Shown here in pieces: positions 18,710-27,581 of a stretch of 64,000 nt of DNA. This DNA is from Paenibacillus sp. JCM 10914. Lineage in GTDB: Bacteria; Bacillota; Bacilli; Paenibacillales; Paenibacillaceae. The stretch is from NCBI RefSeq assembly GCF_001315105.1, contig NZ_BAZR01000010.1, positions 89,858 through 153,857 on the forward strand, written 5' to 3'. The translations under genes and the position numbers were made by a program. Under the pieces are notes generated by a model. The model had not been told where the DNA came from, searched no databases, and worked only from the letters and a program-made list of their open reading frames with translations. Positions within the stretch are counted from its first letter, which is position 1. Each line of letters opens with the position of its first letter.

Positions 18710-20107
18710 ATGAAGTCAGGCAAGAGAGGTTTTTGGCTAGTTGCAACGGCAGTATTGAGTCTGTCCTTGTTGTTTGGTTGTACGGGAGGCAAGACGACTC
18801 CTGAATCCGGCGGTGCGGGCAATGGTGGTGGAGAGACGACGGAGAAGAAGATTATCAACGTCACGTTCCGCGATGATGGGATTGGCGAGAATGGGGCGAT
18901 CTATAAATGGATCAAGGAACTATCCGCGAGCTATCCGGATAAGAGCGTAGAGATCAGGCCGGCGCCGATTCAGGCTTCTGAAGGTGATTACTTTGCCAAA
19001 ATTGCGCTTGCACTTAAATCGAAGGATACCGCGCCAGATATCGTAACGGAGGACACGTTCATTCTCAATTCGGATGCCAGTGCAGGCTTTCTGGAGCCGC
19101 TGGACGATAAGCTTGCCGGTTGGGAGGATTGGAGCAACGGATCGTTCATCGAGGCGTTGAAGAAAGGGGTCACTGCCAGCGACGGCAAAGTGTATGGCGT
19201 GCCGTATAATACAGATTCCAGGGGACTCTGGTATAACAAGGAAATCTTCAAGCAAGCCGGCCTTCCCGAGGAGTGGCAGCCGCAGACATGGGATGACGTA
19301 CTGAATGCCGCCCGTACGATTAAGGAAAAGGCGCCGGACGTTGTGCCGATCTGGATGAACATGGGCAAGGCGACGGGTGAAGCTACGTCCATGCAGACGT
19401 ATGAAATGCTGCTCTATGGAACCGGTGAACGGTTGTATGATGATGCCAGCGGCAAATGGATCACGAAGAGCCAGGGAATTCTGGATGCTTTAAGCTTTGT
19501 GGAGACGGTGAACAAAGAGAAGCTGGGACCGCCGCTGTCCAAAGTATTGAACGGGCAGGCTGGCAATACGGCTTCACGGGAGTATATGCCGCAAGGCAAA
19601 CTGGCCATTCAACTTGACGGCTCCTGGATCACAAGCAACTATCTAGAGACGGGTGCTTCGCCGTGGCCGGAATACAAGGACGTGCTGGGATTAGCGCCGA
19701 TGCCGACCAGTCAAGGGCAAGCGCCTGGTTCCATTACCCTTGCCGGAGGCTGGGCGCTATCCATTCCCAGCAACTCCAAGAACAAAGATGAGGCATGGGA
19801 ATTTATTAAATACGCGTTGAACAAGGAAAATACACAGAAACTCATTATGTATTCAGGCAGCATTACCGTTCGTGCGGACGTAGGAAAAGATCCGGAATAT
19901 ACGAGCATGCCGTTCAAGGAGATTTCGACCGAATATTTGCAAAACGCCGAATTTCGTCCTTCTCAGGAGAAGTATCCTGAGGTTTCCACGCAAATCCAGA
20001 CGATGGTCGAGTCAGTGGCAACGGGAACATCTCCGGCGGATGCGATGAACAAGTATGCCCAGGATGTGACGCGAATTGTCGGTGCGGAGAACATCGTAGA
20101 GAAGTAA
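18710..20107 (+). CDS. Sugar ABC transporter substrate-binding lipoprotein
   Basis: Type-1 carbohydrate-binding protein. The signal MKSGKRGFWLVATAVLSLSL ends in the lipobox LLFGC. The hallmark YGVPYNTDSRGLWYNKEIFKQAGL, GSWITSNY and GGWALSIPSNSKNKDEAWEFIKY motifs are present. ATG 18710 has GGGAGGGG upstream; the upstream extension in the same frame is not coding. Two permease genes follow, and no ATPase gene is present, so a shared MsmX-type ATPase is expected. Confidence 0.93.
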   Translation: MKSGKRGFWLVATAVLSLSLLFGCTGGKTTPESGGAGNGGGETTEKKIINVTFRDDGIGENGAIYKWIKELSASYPDKSVEIRPAPIQASEGDYFAKIALALKSKDTAPDIVTEDTFILNSDASAGFLEPLDDKLAGWEDWSNGSFIEALKKGVTASDGKVYGVPYNTDSRGLWYNKEIFKQAGLPEEWQPQTWDDVLNAARTIKEKAPDVVPIWMNMGKATGEATSMQTYEMLLYGTGERLYDDASGKWITKSQGILDALSFVETVNKEKLGPPLSKVLNGQAGNTASREYMPQGKLAIQLDGSWITSNYLETGASPWPEYKDVLGLAPMPTSQGQAPGSITLAGGWALSIPSNSKNKDEAWEFIKYALNKENTQKLIMYSGSITVRADVGKDPEYTSMPFKEISTEYLQNAEFRPSQEKYPEVSTQIQTMVESVATGTSPADAMNKYAQDVTRIVGAENIVEK

Positions 20108-20126
20108 ACCACGGTTAGCCTTATCC

Positions 20127-20170
20127 AGTCTGCCCAAGTCCCCGCGAATACCGGGTGGCTTGGGCAGACT
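20127..20170 (+). promoter_or_regulatory. Intercistronic hairpin after the binding-protein gene
   Basis: The 12-bp perfect arms AGTCTGCCCAAG (20127-20138) and CTTGGGCAGACT (20159-20170) have a partly paired GC-rich loop and no T-run. Between a binding-protein gene and its permease genes, such a hairpin usually stabilises the upstream mRNA and lowers downstream expression. Confidence 0.65.
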
Positions 20171-20205
20171 TGAATTCAGATCTTCTGCAAGGAAGGAGAA
20201 CGGTC

Positions 20206-21096
20206 ATGAGCAGTCTGACATTGGACAGGGTTGACAAGCGAAGAAAATCGTACACATGGCTTTTCTTTTTATTGCCATCCATTGTGATTATGCTGATTTT
20301 TTTCATTTATCCGATCCTGTTAACCTTTTTCTATTCGTTTACGAATTTAGCACTGACCGGGGAAGCAGCCAGGGAGCTTAAATTCGTCGGGTTCGATAAT
20401 TATACGCGGATGTTCCAGGATCCTACCGTGAGGATCAGCATCTGGAACACCTTGGTCTTTCTCATCGGTTCCGCGGTCATTGGACAGCAGGTGCTTGGAT
20501 TTCTGATCGCACTGCTCATGAAGCAGCGCAACAAAACCTTTCGCCGCGTCATTGGAACGATTGTGCTCGCGGGATGGGTGACGCCTGAGATCGTATGCGC
20601 ACTTTGCCTGTACAGTTTTTTTGGCGATGACGGGACGCTGAACGCCATCATAACGTTCTTTGGATTCTCGGAAGTGACGTGGCTGTTTACCGTACCGATG
20701 CTGACGATCATTCTGGCGAACATCTGGCATGGCACGGCGTTCTCCATGCTCGTGTTTCAGGCTGCATTAGACGATGTCCCCAATGAAATTGAGGAAGCGG
20801 CGGTCGTGGACGGAGCGTCCAAGTGGAAAATATTCACCCGCATTATTATTCCGTACATCAAGGGTACGATCACCACCAATATGATGCTCGTAACGCTGCA
20901 GACGCTGGGGGTATTCGGTCTTATCTATGCCATGACCGGCGGCGGCCCCGGGAACTCGACAACGACCCTGCCGATTTTCATGTATAATCAAGCATTCGTT
21001 AATTACCAGCTTGGATACGGCACGGCGATATCGCTCTTGCTGCTCTTGATCGGGATTGTATTAAGCCTGCTCTACATTCGCTCAATGAAAGAGTAA
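20206..21096 (+). CDS. Carbohydrate ABC transporter permease (MalF type)
   Basis: Six hydrophobic segments. The ATPase-contact EAA loop reads EEAAVVDGASKWKIFTRIIIP near residue 200. At 296 residues the length is normal. The GGAAGGAG site selects ATG 20206. It pairs with the next permease and the binding lipoprotein. Confidence 0.93.
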   Translation: MSSLTLDRVDKRRKSYTWLFFLLPSIVIMLIFFIYPILLTFFYSFTNLALTGEAARELKFVGFDNYTRMFQDPTVRISIWNTLVFLIGSAVIGQQVLGFLIALLMKQRNKTFRRVIGTIVLAGWVTPEIVCALCLYSFFGDDGTLNAIITFFGFSEVTWLFTVPMLTIILANIWHGTAFSMLVFQAALDDVPNEIEEAAVVDGASKWKIFTRIIIPYIKGTITTNMMLVTLQTLGVFGLIYAMTGGGPGNSTTTLPIFMYNQAFVNYQLGYGTAISLLLLLIGIVLSLLYIRSMKE

Positions 21097-21118
21097 CTGT
21101 AACCAGAGGTGAACTCAT

Positions 21119-21952
21119 ATGAATGCCAAACAACGGAAGTTAATCTATCGGATTCTCCCCTATTCCATACTCGCAGGTATCGGTATCTGTTTCATATTGC
21201 CACTGTTATGGGTGCTGGTAGCTTCGGTTGATCCCAATGCCATGCAATCCTTAAAGATGCCAAGCCGTTTTACCGGGGCGAATTACATCGAGGTTCTCAC
21301 GAGTAAAGAAAATCAGCGAGCTTACTTGATCGGGCTGGTGATGTCGCTGGGGCAGGCTGTGTTGGTTGTCATGCTGGGACTGCTTGCCGCATACCCGCTA
21401 TCCCGTTACCAAATGAAATACAAGAAACCGTTCATGCTGACGATTTTGTTTATGACCTCGCTGCCGATTACGGCCGTTATGGTACCGGTGTATCAACTGT
21501 TTCTCGGCCTGAAGCTGTACGATAGCATTATCGGCGTAATCCTGTTCTACGTTGCGTCATCGATGCCGTACGGTATTTGGATGATGAAGAATTTCATGGA
21601 CTCTGTACCAAGCGATCTGGAGGAAGCGGCGTGGGTGGACGGTGCATCGGTATTTACCGGCATGCGTAAGGTAGTCGCTCCGCTGATGGTGCCCGGCATA
21701 TGTACCGTGGCGATCTTTACCTTCTCGGGCAGTTGGGGCAATTTCTTTGTACCCTACATTCTGCTTCAATCTCCGGAGAAGTTTCCGGCTTCACTCAAGC
21801 TGTACCAGTTCTTTGGCCAATACGGAATGGTGGATTACGGAAGTCTGGCCGCCTTTTCGGTCTTATATGCGATACCGGCTATCATCCTGTATATTCTATC
21901 GCAGCAGTTTATGTCCAAGGGCTTCGGACTGCAAGGTGGGACGAAGGGTTAG
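21119..21952 (+). CDS. Carbohydrate ABC transporter permease (MalG type)
   Basis: 277 residues, six membrane segments. The EAA loop EEAAWVDGASVFTGMRKVVAP is near residue 165, and the C terminus has the MalG-like QQFMSKGFGLQGGTKG. It begins 22 bp after the first permease, closing a three-gene importer operon. Confidence 0.93.
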   Translation: MNAKQRKLIYRILPYSILAGIGICFILPLLWVLVASVDPNAMQSLKMPSRFTGANYIEVLTSKENQRAYLIGLVMSLGQAVLVVMLGLLAAYPLSRYQMKYKKPFMLTILFMTSLPITAVMVPVYQLFLGLKLYDSIIGVILFYVASSMPYGIWMMKNFMDSVPSDLEEAAWVDGASVFTGMRKVVAPLMVPGICTVAIFTFSGSWGNFFVPYILLQSPEKFPASLKLYQFFGQYGMVDYGSLAAFSVLYAIPAIILYILSQQFMSKGFGLQGGTKG

Positions 21953-21993
21953 GTTGAATGATTAAATGCAGGGCGCTTACGCGTATATTGATG

Positions 21994-22018
21994 AAAACGG
22001 CAGAAATGCCGTTTTTTT
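21994..22018 (+). terminator. Terminator of the sugar ABC operon
   Basis: AAAACGGCA (21994-22002), a GAAA tetraloop and TGCCGTTTT are followed by more T residues. Confidence 0.9.
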
Positions 22019-22152
22019 ATGTTTTGGAGAATCTGCCATCAGCGAGTCTATATTTAATTGGGAGGATTTGTTATGTTTTAGGCATGGCGTCACCTAGAAG
22101 GTTATTTCGTAGTTGCAGTCATATCTCAGCGTTGAGAGTTTGGAGGGAGAAC

Positions 22153-22512
22153 ATGAGGGTCAAACGAATTGTTGCTAATATTGATACGAAGGAAATCGCG
22201 GCTGCCAAGAGGTTCTACCAAGAGGTGTTAGGCCTGGATTTGCTAATGGATCTTGGCTGGATTGCGACCTACGGGTCGCAGGAAATGATGAGCGTTCAAC
22301 TCAGCTTTGCTTCGGAGGGAGGCGGCGGCACTCCCGTGCCGGACTTGTCGATCGAGGTGGATGATTTAGAGTCAGTGTTGGATGACATGAAGGGGGCGGG
22401 CTTCACCATCGAATATGGACCTGTTGACGAGCCTTGGGGAGTCCGGCGGTTTTTTGTCAGGGACCCGTACGGCAAATTAGTCAATATCTTGGTTCATCAT
22501 TCGCTCCAGTAG
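22153..22512 (+). CDS. VOC (glyoxalase/bleomycin resistance-like) protein
   Basis: 119 residues forming two beta-alpha-beta-beta-beta units: NIDTKEIAAAKRFYQEVLGLDLLMDLGW and LSIEVDDLESVLDDMKGAGF, ending with the FFVRDPYGKLVNILVH strand typical of the superfamily. ATG 22153 has TGGAGGGAG upstream. The substrate or metal role cannot be told from the sequence. Confidence 0.85.
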   Translation: MRVKRIVANIDTKEIAAAKRFYQEVLGLDLLMDLGWIATYGSQEMMSVQLSFASEGGGGTPVPDLSIEVDDLESVLDDMKGAGFTIEYGPVDEPWGVRRFFVRDPYGKLVNILVHHSLQ

Positions 22513-22525
22513 ATTCCCTTAGAAG

Positions 22526-22712
22526 AATTCCTGCAAAGATGCAGGTATTTCCGGGATAACGCTGAAATATTGGTCAAAAACCTGCAAATGTGCAGGCTTT
22601 TGGCTCATGTCAGAGCGAATCGGACCAATGAGCGTCAAATGCCTGCATATTTGCAACCTTTTCTGCTGGAGAGGCGGGTGCGGATGAAAATGCCTGCACT
22701 TACGCATCTTTT
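22526..22712 (+). repeat. Intergenic mini-palindrome repeat, copy A (four units)
   Basis: Units with CCTGCA/TGCAGG arms lie at 22530-22545, 22581-22596, 22642-22655 and 22693-22706, giving start-to-start spacing of 51, 61 and 51. Units 1 and 2 are complete palindromes. Units 3 and 4 are half-decayed and end in GCAACCTTTTCTGCT and GCATCTTTT. A-runs precede and T-runs follow most units. Copies B (about 53347-53473, opposite strand) and C (about 60879-61056) share the unit order and linker sequence. It lies between the convergent VOC and fucosidase genes. Confidence 0.85.
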
Positions 22713-22819
22713 TTGTGTAACACGGATAGAGTATGTATTTTTTCGGACATTGATCGAGCGGGAGAACATGATTTGGAGGATTTGGGATATCGTTATTGAT
22801 CCGTCCACAAGTCGAACAA

Positions 22820-22858
22820 GCGGTGCCGAAACCATTTCCCGGCACCGCTCTCATGTTT
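22820..22858 (+). terminator. Hairpin downstream of the fucosidase gene
   Basis: GCGGTGCCG (22820-22828) and CGGCACCGC (22840-22848) form a strong hairpin with TCTCATGTTTTT after it on the plus strand. It would also help to end minus-strand fucosidase transcripts, although no T-run exists on that side. Confidence 0.55.
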
Positions 22859-22868
22859 TTAAGCCCTG

Positions 22869-24218
22869 TTAGGATGGATCATTCTCGCTGTACAGCTCCA
22901 GCTCAATCACCGTATTGCGCTTGTCCGGGAGCGGGAATGTGAAGTGTTCGGGCCTCGCAAAGTTTACGAATGCGTCTTCCACGAATTCCGCGGCGCTCCA
23001 CGGTCGACTGAGGAACAGTTCGTAACCGTCGGATAACAAGCGGGCTTTCTTCACCTTGCCAGCCATGCCGATCAGGTTGATCGGACCGATCGATTCCTCG
23101 AAGACATGGGCGTATAGTTTATTGCCTTTTTGCGTATAGCGTCCCCATTCCGGCTTCGGAAAGTCTGCCGCCGCGCAGCCATAGATGCTGTCGCTGTTCT
23201 TGCTCATCCAATCGCCGATCTCCTCCAGAATCTCCAGGCTCTCGCGCGGAATGGAGCCTTTCGCGTCCGGACCGACGTTCAGCAGCATATTGCCGTTCTT
23301 GCTTACGCATTCCACCAGCTTGCGGATAATGGTCGTGGGCAATTTATAATTTCGGTCGGCGGCAGCGTAGCCCCAGTTGTTGTTCAGGGTGATACATGCT
23401 TCCCATGGGATCGGAGCGCCGGTCTCATCCACTACACCGTGAGGCGGAATGATCTGTTCAGGCGATGCGAAGTCTCCGCTATATACGGACGGATCGGTTG
23501 TATATATGCTACCGCCGCTCTCGCCGCTACCTTCCAGGCGGTTATCGATGATGATGTGCGGCTGAATCTCGCGAATCATTGTCATGAGCTCGGTTGCGCG
23601 CCACACTTCGTTTTTCATCGTATCGTAGGAGAAGTCGAACCACATGATGTCCAGCTTGCCATAGCCTGTCAGCAGTTCGCGCACTTGACCGTGCATATAG
23701 TCCAGATAACGGTCGAAGTTCGCCGGATCGCGTTTAAAATCCTCGTTCTCTCTCATCGGATGGATACGGTCACCGTACGCTGGATAATCTTCGTGATGCC
23801 AATCGATCAGTGAGAAATAGAGGCCGACCTTCAGGCCTTCTTCACGGAAAGCGTCGAGAAATTCTTGGACAAGATCTCGTCCTGCTTTCGTATTCGTAGA
23901 TTTATATTCGGTTAGCTTGCTATCGTATAAACAGAAGCCGTCATGATGCTTGGCTGTCAACACCGCATATTTCATGCCTGCTTTCTTGGCAGCTTTCGCC
24001 CATTCCCGGGGATTATAATCCACAGGATCAAACTCATCAAAATAGGTTTGGTAGTCTTCGATGCTCATCTTCTCCGAGCTGCGGAGCCATTCACCCCGTG
24101 CGGGGATGGAATAGAGTCCCCAATGAATAAACATGCCGAACCGATCCTTCTGGAACCACTTGACGCGCTCCGTGCGTTCTTGGATGACTGGATGGGTAGA
24201 AATATTAGTATTCGTCAT
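22869..24218 (-). CDS. GH29 alpha-L-fucosidase
   Basis: Releases L-fucose from glycans by a retaining mechanism. The N terminus has WFQKDRFGMFIHWGLYSIPARGEW, the AVLTAKHHDGFCLYDSK His motif, and KVGLYFSLIDWH. The nucleophile Asp lies in KLDIMWFDFSY near residue 200, and GNMLLNVGPDAKG is near residue 315. At 449 residues it covers the catalytic domain and a C-terminal beta domain. No signal peptide, so it acts in the cytoplasm on imported oligosaccharides. GGAGG precedes ATG 24218. The divergent AraC gene is the probable activator. Confidence 0.9.
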   Translation of the reverse strand: MTNTNISTHPVIQERTERVKWFQKDRFGMFIHWGLYSIPARGEWLRSSEKMSIEDYQTYFDEFDPVDYNPREWAKAAKKAGMKYAVLTAKHHDGFCLYDSKLTEYKSTNTKAGRDLVQEFLDAFREEGLKVGLYFSLIDWHHEDYPAYGDRIHPMRENEDFKRDPANFDRYLDYMHGQVRELLTGYGKLDIMWFDFSYDTMKNEVWRATELMTMIREIQPHIIIDNRLEGSGESGGSIYTTDPSVYSGDFASPEQIIPPHGVVDETGAPIPWEACITLNNNWGYAAADRNYKLPTTIIRKLVECVSKNGNMLLNVGPDAKGSIPRESLEILEEIGDWMSKNSDSIYGCAAADFPKPEWGRYTQKGNKLYAHVFEESIGPINLIGMAGKVKKARLLSDGYELFLSRPWSAAEFVEDAFVNFARPEHFTFPLPDKRNTVIELELYSENDPS

Positions 24219-24335
24219 GGATTCAAACCTCCGGTTTATGGAATTGTCGAGTTTGATTTTAGCAAGAATATGATAGTATGAATAGATAATTACTTAACTC
24301 TGACGGGTATAATAATAACTTTTGAGGATATGAAC

Positions 24336-25163
24336 ATGAAGAATGAAGCGAGTGAATACGAAGCGATCCAGCAGATGCTCTTGAATGTAGGGGTTCAGAT
24401 CTATGAGGCGGAGAAGACGCAATGCTGGTTGGACTGGAAGGAATTCGATTATACGCTATCATACAACAAACTCTATTTTATTCTGGATGGAGAAGGATGG
24501 CTGAAGATCGGGGACGTGGAATGGTATCCGACGCCGGGGCAGTTGATCCTGATGCCGGCTCGTACGAAGCAGTCCTATTCCGTCATTAGCAACCGACCGT
24601 ACCTTAAGTATTGGTCTCATTTCTCGGCCACGGTAGGCGATACGGATGTGTTTGCATGGCTGGATGTTCCCTGCTGCTACACTATTGCTGATACGGATGC
24701 TATGACGAAACTCTTTCAAGAGCTGGTAGATACTCATCACACGAATTCGCTGGCTGCACGGCTGAGAGAGAAGTCGATTATGCTGGATATTTTGTCTCGT
24801 ATTTTGGATGATAGCGAGCCCCAGATCCATTCGGATAAAAAAGAGGACATGGGCAGACTTCATATTGTACAGCAGTATATTAAAGATCATTTGCACGAAG
24901 AGATCACACTGGAACAACTAGCAGGCACGGTACATCTGCATCCGAACTATTTCATTAAGTATTTCAAGCGGCATTTCGGCATCACGCCGCAAAAATATCT
25001 AAGCTTCAAGCGGATGGAGCGAGCGAAACTGCTCCTGAGGACGACGCAGTCCAGTATCAAGGAAATCGCCGACGCTACCGGCTTCGAATCGGCTAATTAT
25101 TTCTCCAAGACGTTCCGTAAAGAAGTCGGATACAGTCCGTCGGAGTACCGTAACAATATTTAG
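24336..25163 (+). CDS. AraC family transcriptional regulator
   Basis: A cupin-like N-terminal sensor (residues 20-130, with GEGWLKIGDVEWYPTPGQLILMPARTKQSYS) is followed by two AraC helix-turn-helix motifs in the last 100 residues (ITLEQLAGTVHLHPNYFIKYFKRHFGITPQKYL and IKEIADATGFESANYFSKTFRKEVGYSPSEYR). GAGG lies 8 bp before ATG 24336, a better start than ATG 24330. It is divergent from the fucosidase gene with 117 bp between, where both promoters must lie. Confidence 0.9.
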   Translation: MKNEASEYEAIQQMLLNVGVQIYEAEKTQCWLDWKEFDYTLSYNKLYFILDGEGWLKIGDVEWYPTPGQLILMPARTKQSYSVISNRPYLKYWSHFSATVGDTDVFAWLDVPCCYTIADTDAMTKLFQELVDTHHTNSLAARLREKSIMLDILSRILDDSEPQIHSDKKEDMGRLHIVQQYIKDHLHEEITLEQLAGTVHLHPNYFIKYFKRHFGITPQKYLSFKRMERAKLLLRTTQSSIKEIADATGFESANYFSKTFRKEVGYSPSEYRNNI

Positions 25164-25180
25164 ATCGGAAGCAAATATTA

Positions 25181-25209
25181 GGCTACCCTGCATAAATGGC
25201 AGGGTAGCC
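25181..25209. terminator. Hairpin after the AraC gene
   Basis: The perfect 11-bp arms GGCTACCCTGC (25181-25191) and GCAGGGTAGCC (25199-25209) start 18 bp after the stop. T tracts on both sides are weak. Confidence 0.6.
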
Positions 25210-25213
25210 TTAA

Positions 25214-25481
25214 ACATTGGAGTCCGTTAGCCATAGCACATGGTTGCCGACATCCTGTAGTGTCTTGAATGACACGGTCAAGGCAGCCCGCCTTAATCTT
25301 CATGTGATGATTGAGCAGCATCTTAGCATAATGCTCGGCCATATCTTGAGCTACTTGTGACAGTCTTGTAATCAGCCGCTCAGGTTCAAGGATGGTCAAT
25401 GCTTTGCCATATGGAAGCTCGTTCCGTGATTTGGGCTTCTTTGGTCCACTCGCTGGCAAAATCATCAATTTTAATGAACAT
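25214..25481 (-). pseudogene. Possible remnant of a small DinB-like gene
   Basis: From an ATG near 25481 on the minus strand the sequence reads MFIKIDDFASEWTKEAQITER, like the first residues of DinB/DUF1572-type proteins, preceded by GAGGTCATTTAC. This frame ends after about 31 codons. A second frame stays open over 25178-25468 (ALTILEPERLITRLSQVAQDMAEHYAKM). No complete family domain can be recovered with one simple correction, so it may be a decayed gene or chance. Otherwise the 25164-25583 gap holds only the hairpin above. Confidence 0.3.
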
Positions 25482-25583
25482 GTAAATGACCTCGCTTTAT
25501 AATGGGATAAACCGCTCTCTTAGACTAAGTATATGGATGAATCACTGACAACTACGGTCAGTCATTGTAAAGGAGTGAGAGAT

Positions 25584-26497
25584 TTGCGTGAAATGATACG
25601 AAATATTCCGGGTTCTGATGGCTGGATAACCATTAAGGAGTTGAACAAGGGGTGGTCTAGGGATCGCAAGTATTATGTACAGGATACCGAGCACAATGAG
25701 TGGCTGTTAAGATTATCTGATATATCGCAGCATGAGCGGAAGCAATGGGAGTTCGAGCACATGAAGCAACTGGACGCCAACAAGCTGCGAATTCCGAGGC
25801 CGGTTGCTTTCGGTGTATGCGATGCTGGTGAGCAGGTCTATACATTGCTCTCATGGGTTCACGGGGAGGATATACGAGATGTGCTTCCTTCATTAAACCA
25901 AAAGGACCAATACCAATTAGGCATTCAAGCAGGCCAATCGTTAAGAGCTATGCATGAGATTCCTGCTCCGTCAGGTCTGAGCCATGGTCAGATCACTATG
26001 AAGCCAAAATGGACAAGTACATAAGAAATTACAAGGCATGTGGAATTGAACTTAAGGGTGCAGAACTGATGATTCAGTACATGGAGGATTACAGGTACTT
26101 ACTAAAATCGAGACCGCGCACCTTTCAACATGGGGATTATCATGTTGGCAATTTGGTTGTGTCATCGGTTGGCCAACTGGGCGTTATTGATTTCAACCGT
26201 GGCGATTACGGAGATCCATGGGAAGAATTTAACCGTATTACATGGGATGCGGGGCTGAGTCCATCCTTCGCTTCTGGTCGAATTCACGGATATTTCAACG
26301 GAGAAGAGGTACCGGAATCGTTCTTTAGATTAATGGCACTGTACATCGCAAGCAATCAGATTTCATCAATTCATTGGGCAATTCCATTCGGTGATCAAGA
26401 GGTCCAAGGGATGCTGGAGCGCGCTCGTGAGGTCCTGGGGTGGTATGATGGTTTCCGTAGCTGTATCCCCAATTGGTACCAACCGGTAACGGATTGA
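25584..26497 (+). CDS. Aminoglycoside phosphotransferase-family kinase, frameshifted at about 25977
   Basis: Small-molecule kinase of the APH/choline kinase fold. ATP-site residues are in WLLRLSDISQHERKQWEFEHM and TLLSWVHGEDI. The catalytic loop FQHGDYHVGNLVV is near residue 187 and the metal site LGVIDFNRGDYGDPWEEF near residue 205. The frame breaks at APSGLSHGQ. One extra C at GGTCTGAG (25974-25981) gives SGPEPWSDHYEAKMDKYIRNYK and a protein of about 304 residues. TTG 25584 has AAGGAG 8 bp upstream; ATG 25533 lacks one. Members phosphorylate antibiotics or metabolites; no resistance claim can be made. Confidence 0.8.
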
Positions 26498-26561
26498 ACA
26501 ATTGATAATAAACTAGGAGAAATCGAATATCCGATCCAGACAGCTACGATAATACTAGTTA

Positions 26562-26625
26562 AAAACCAAGCCTTCCTGACCTAGCTTAATGCTTACGTCA
26601 TGGGGATTCGCTTGGTTTTATTTCG
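26562..26625 (+). terminator. Terminator after the kinase gene
   Basis: AAAACCAAGC (26562-26571) and GCTTGGTTTT (26610-26619) are followed by ATTTCGTTT. The arms are perfect but the 38-nt loop is long. Confidence 0.6.
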
Positions 26626-26700
26626 TTTAATTAGGAATTGAATGAGGGGTGCCAGGGCATTATTTCTTTAAGGATGGTATTTATTTCAAGTAAAAGTTCG

Positions 26701-26730
26701 TTGACAGCGTTTTCAGATTGTTTATATAAT
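26701..26730 (+). promoter_or_regulatory. Consensus promoter of the KDG operon with overlapping cre-like site
   Basis: TTGACA (26701-26706) and TATAAT (26725-26730) are perfect sigma-A boxes 18 bp apart. TTGACAGCGTTTTCA (26701-26715) also matches the CcpA cre consensus with a single mismatch, so CcpA binding would cover the -35 box. Expected start of transcription is near 26737. Confidence 0.8.
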
Positions 26731-26753
26731 AGCAGTATCACATTAAGGAATGC

Positions 26754-26772
26754 CGTTCCGTAATACGGAACG
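26754..26772. promoter_or_regulatory. 19-bp operator palindrome for the IclR regulator
   Basis: CGTTCCGTAATACGGAACG is a perfect dyad (9-1-9) lying just downstream of the predicted start site and 20 bp before the regulator gene. IclR-family regulators bind TTCCG/CGGAA palindromes of this type. Repression by blocking elongation or initiation, with autoregulation, is the natural reading. Confidence 0.7.
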
Positions 26773-26792
26773 TTTGAAGGGGGGATAATATA

Positions 26793-27560
26793 TTGATCCA
26801 GTCGGTAACCAGAGCATTGGAAATACTTGAATTCCTAAAATCAAACCCTCGGGGATTGGGTGTTACAGAAATAGCGCATAAGTTGGATGTTGCTAAGAGC
26901 ACCGCGCATCGGTTGTTAATGTCGCTTGAAGAACATGATTATGTTCAAAAGTCAGGCAAGGATAGCATTTATAGTTTGGGATTGAAGTTTATTCAAATGG
27001 CTGAGGTTGTTACCGAGAACCTAGAGATTGTAGATATAGCCAGACCATGGATTGAAAGACTAAGCCGGGATACCGGAGAAATCGTTCACCTTGTGATGCT
27101 GGAAGGGAATGAAGTTCTGTACATCGATAAAGTTGAGAATACTTCCACGATCCGAATTTATTCCCAGATCGGAAAGAGGGGACCGCTTTATTGCACCGGA
27201 GTAGGTAAAGCCATTCTCGCCCATTTGGCTGATGAAGAAGTCGAGAGGCTGCTGTCGGGCGTAACGATGCAGCAATTTACAGAGTTTACGTTCACCACAC
27301 TAGAGGACTTGAAGCAAGAACTTCAAACGATTCGTACGAATCAATTCGCTTACGATAATGAAGAACACGAACGAGGGATACGCTGCGTGGCAGCTCCCAT
27401 CTTCGATCACACACAGAGAGCAAGGTACGCCATTAGTATTACAGGTCCGATTACGCGCATGTCAGATGACATTCTGAGTGAATATATACCGAGGATCAAA
27501 GAAACGGCTCAAGCCGTATCCGTTAAGATGGGCTACAATCCGAACAAAATAAACGAGTAA
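26793..27560 (+). CDS. kdgR: IclR family regulator (KdgR-like)
   Basis: The N-terminal winged helix-turn-helix SVTRALEILEFLKSNPRGLGVTEIAHKLDVAKSTAHRLLMSLEEHDYVQKSG is followed by the IclR ligand domain (residues about 75-250, with GPLYCTGVGKAILAHL and RGIRCVAAPIFDH). TTG 26793 has AAGGGGGG upstream. It is the first gene of an operon for KDG catabolism, so a KDG- or KDPG-responsive repressor is likely. The gene name is by context, not by experiment. Confidence 0.82.
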   Translation: MIQSVTRALEILEFLKSNPRGLGVTEIAHKLDVAKSTAHRLLMSLEEHDYVQKSGKDSIYSLGLKFIQMAEVVTENLEIVDIARPWIERLSRDTGEIVHLVMLEGNEVLYIDKVENTSTIRIYSQIGKRGPLYCTGVGKAILAHLADEEVERLLSGVTMQQFTEFTFTTLEDLKQELQTIRTNQFAYDNEEHERGIRCVAAPIFDHTQRARYAISITGPITRMSDDILSEYIPRIKETAQAVSVKMGYNPNKINE

Positions 27561-27581
27561 ACAAAAGGGGTTTTAACCAAC

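Noticed and set aside
23130..23813. Long plus-strand ORF inside the fucosidase gene
   Set aside because: It is an antisense shadow of a clear GH29 reading frame.
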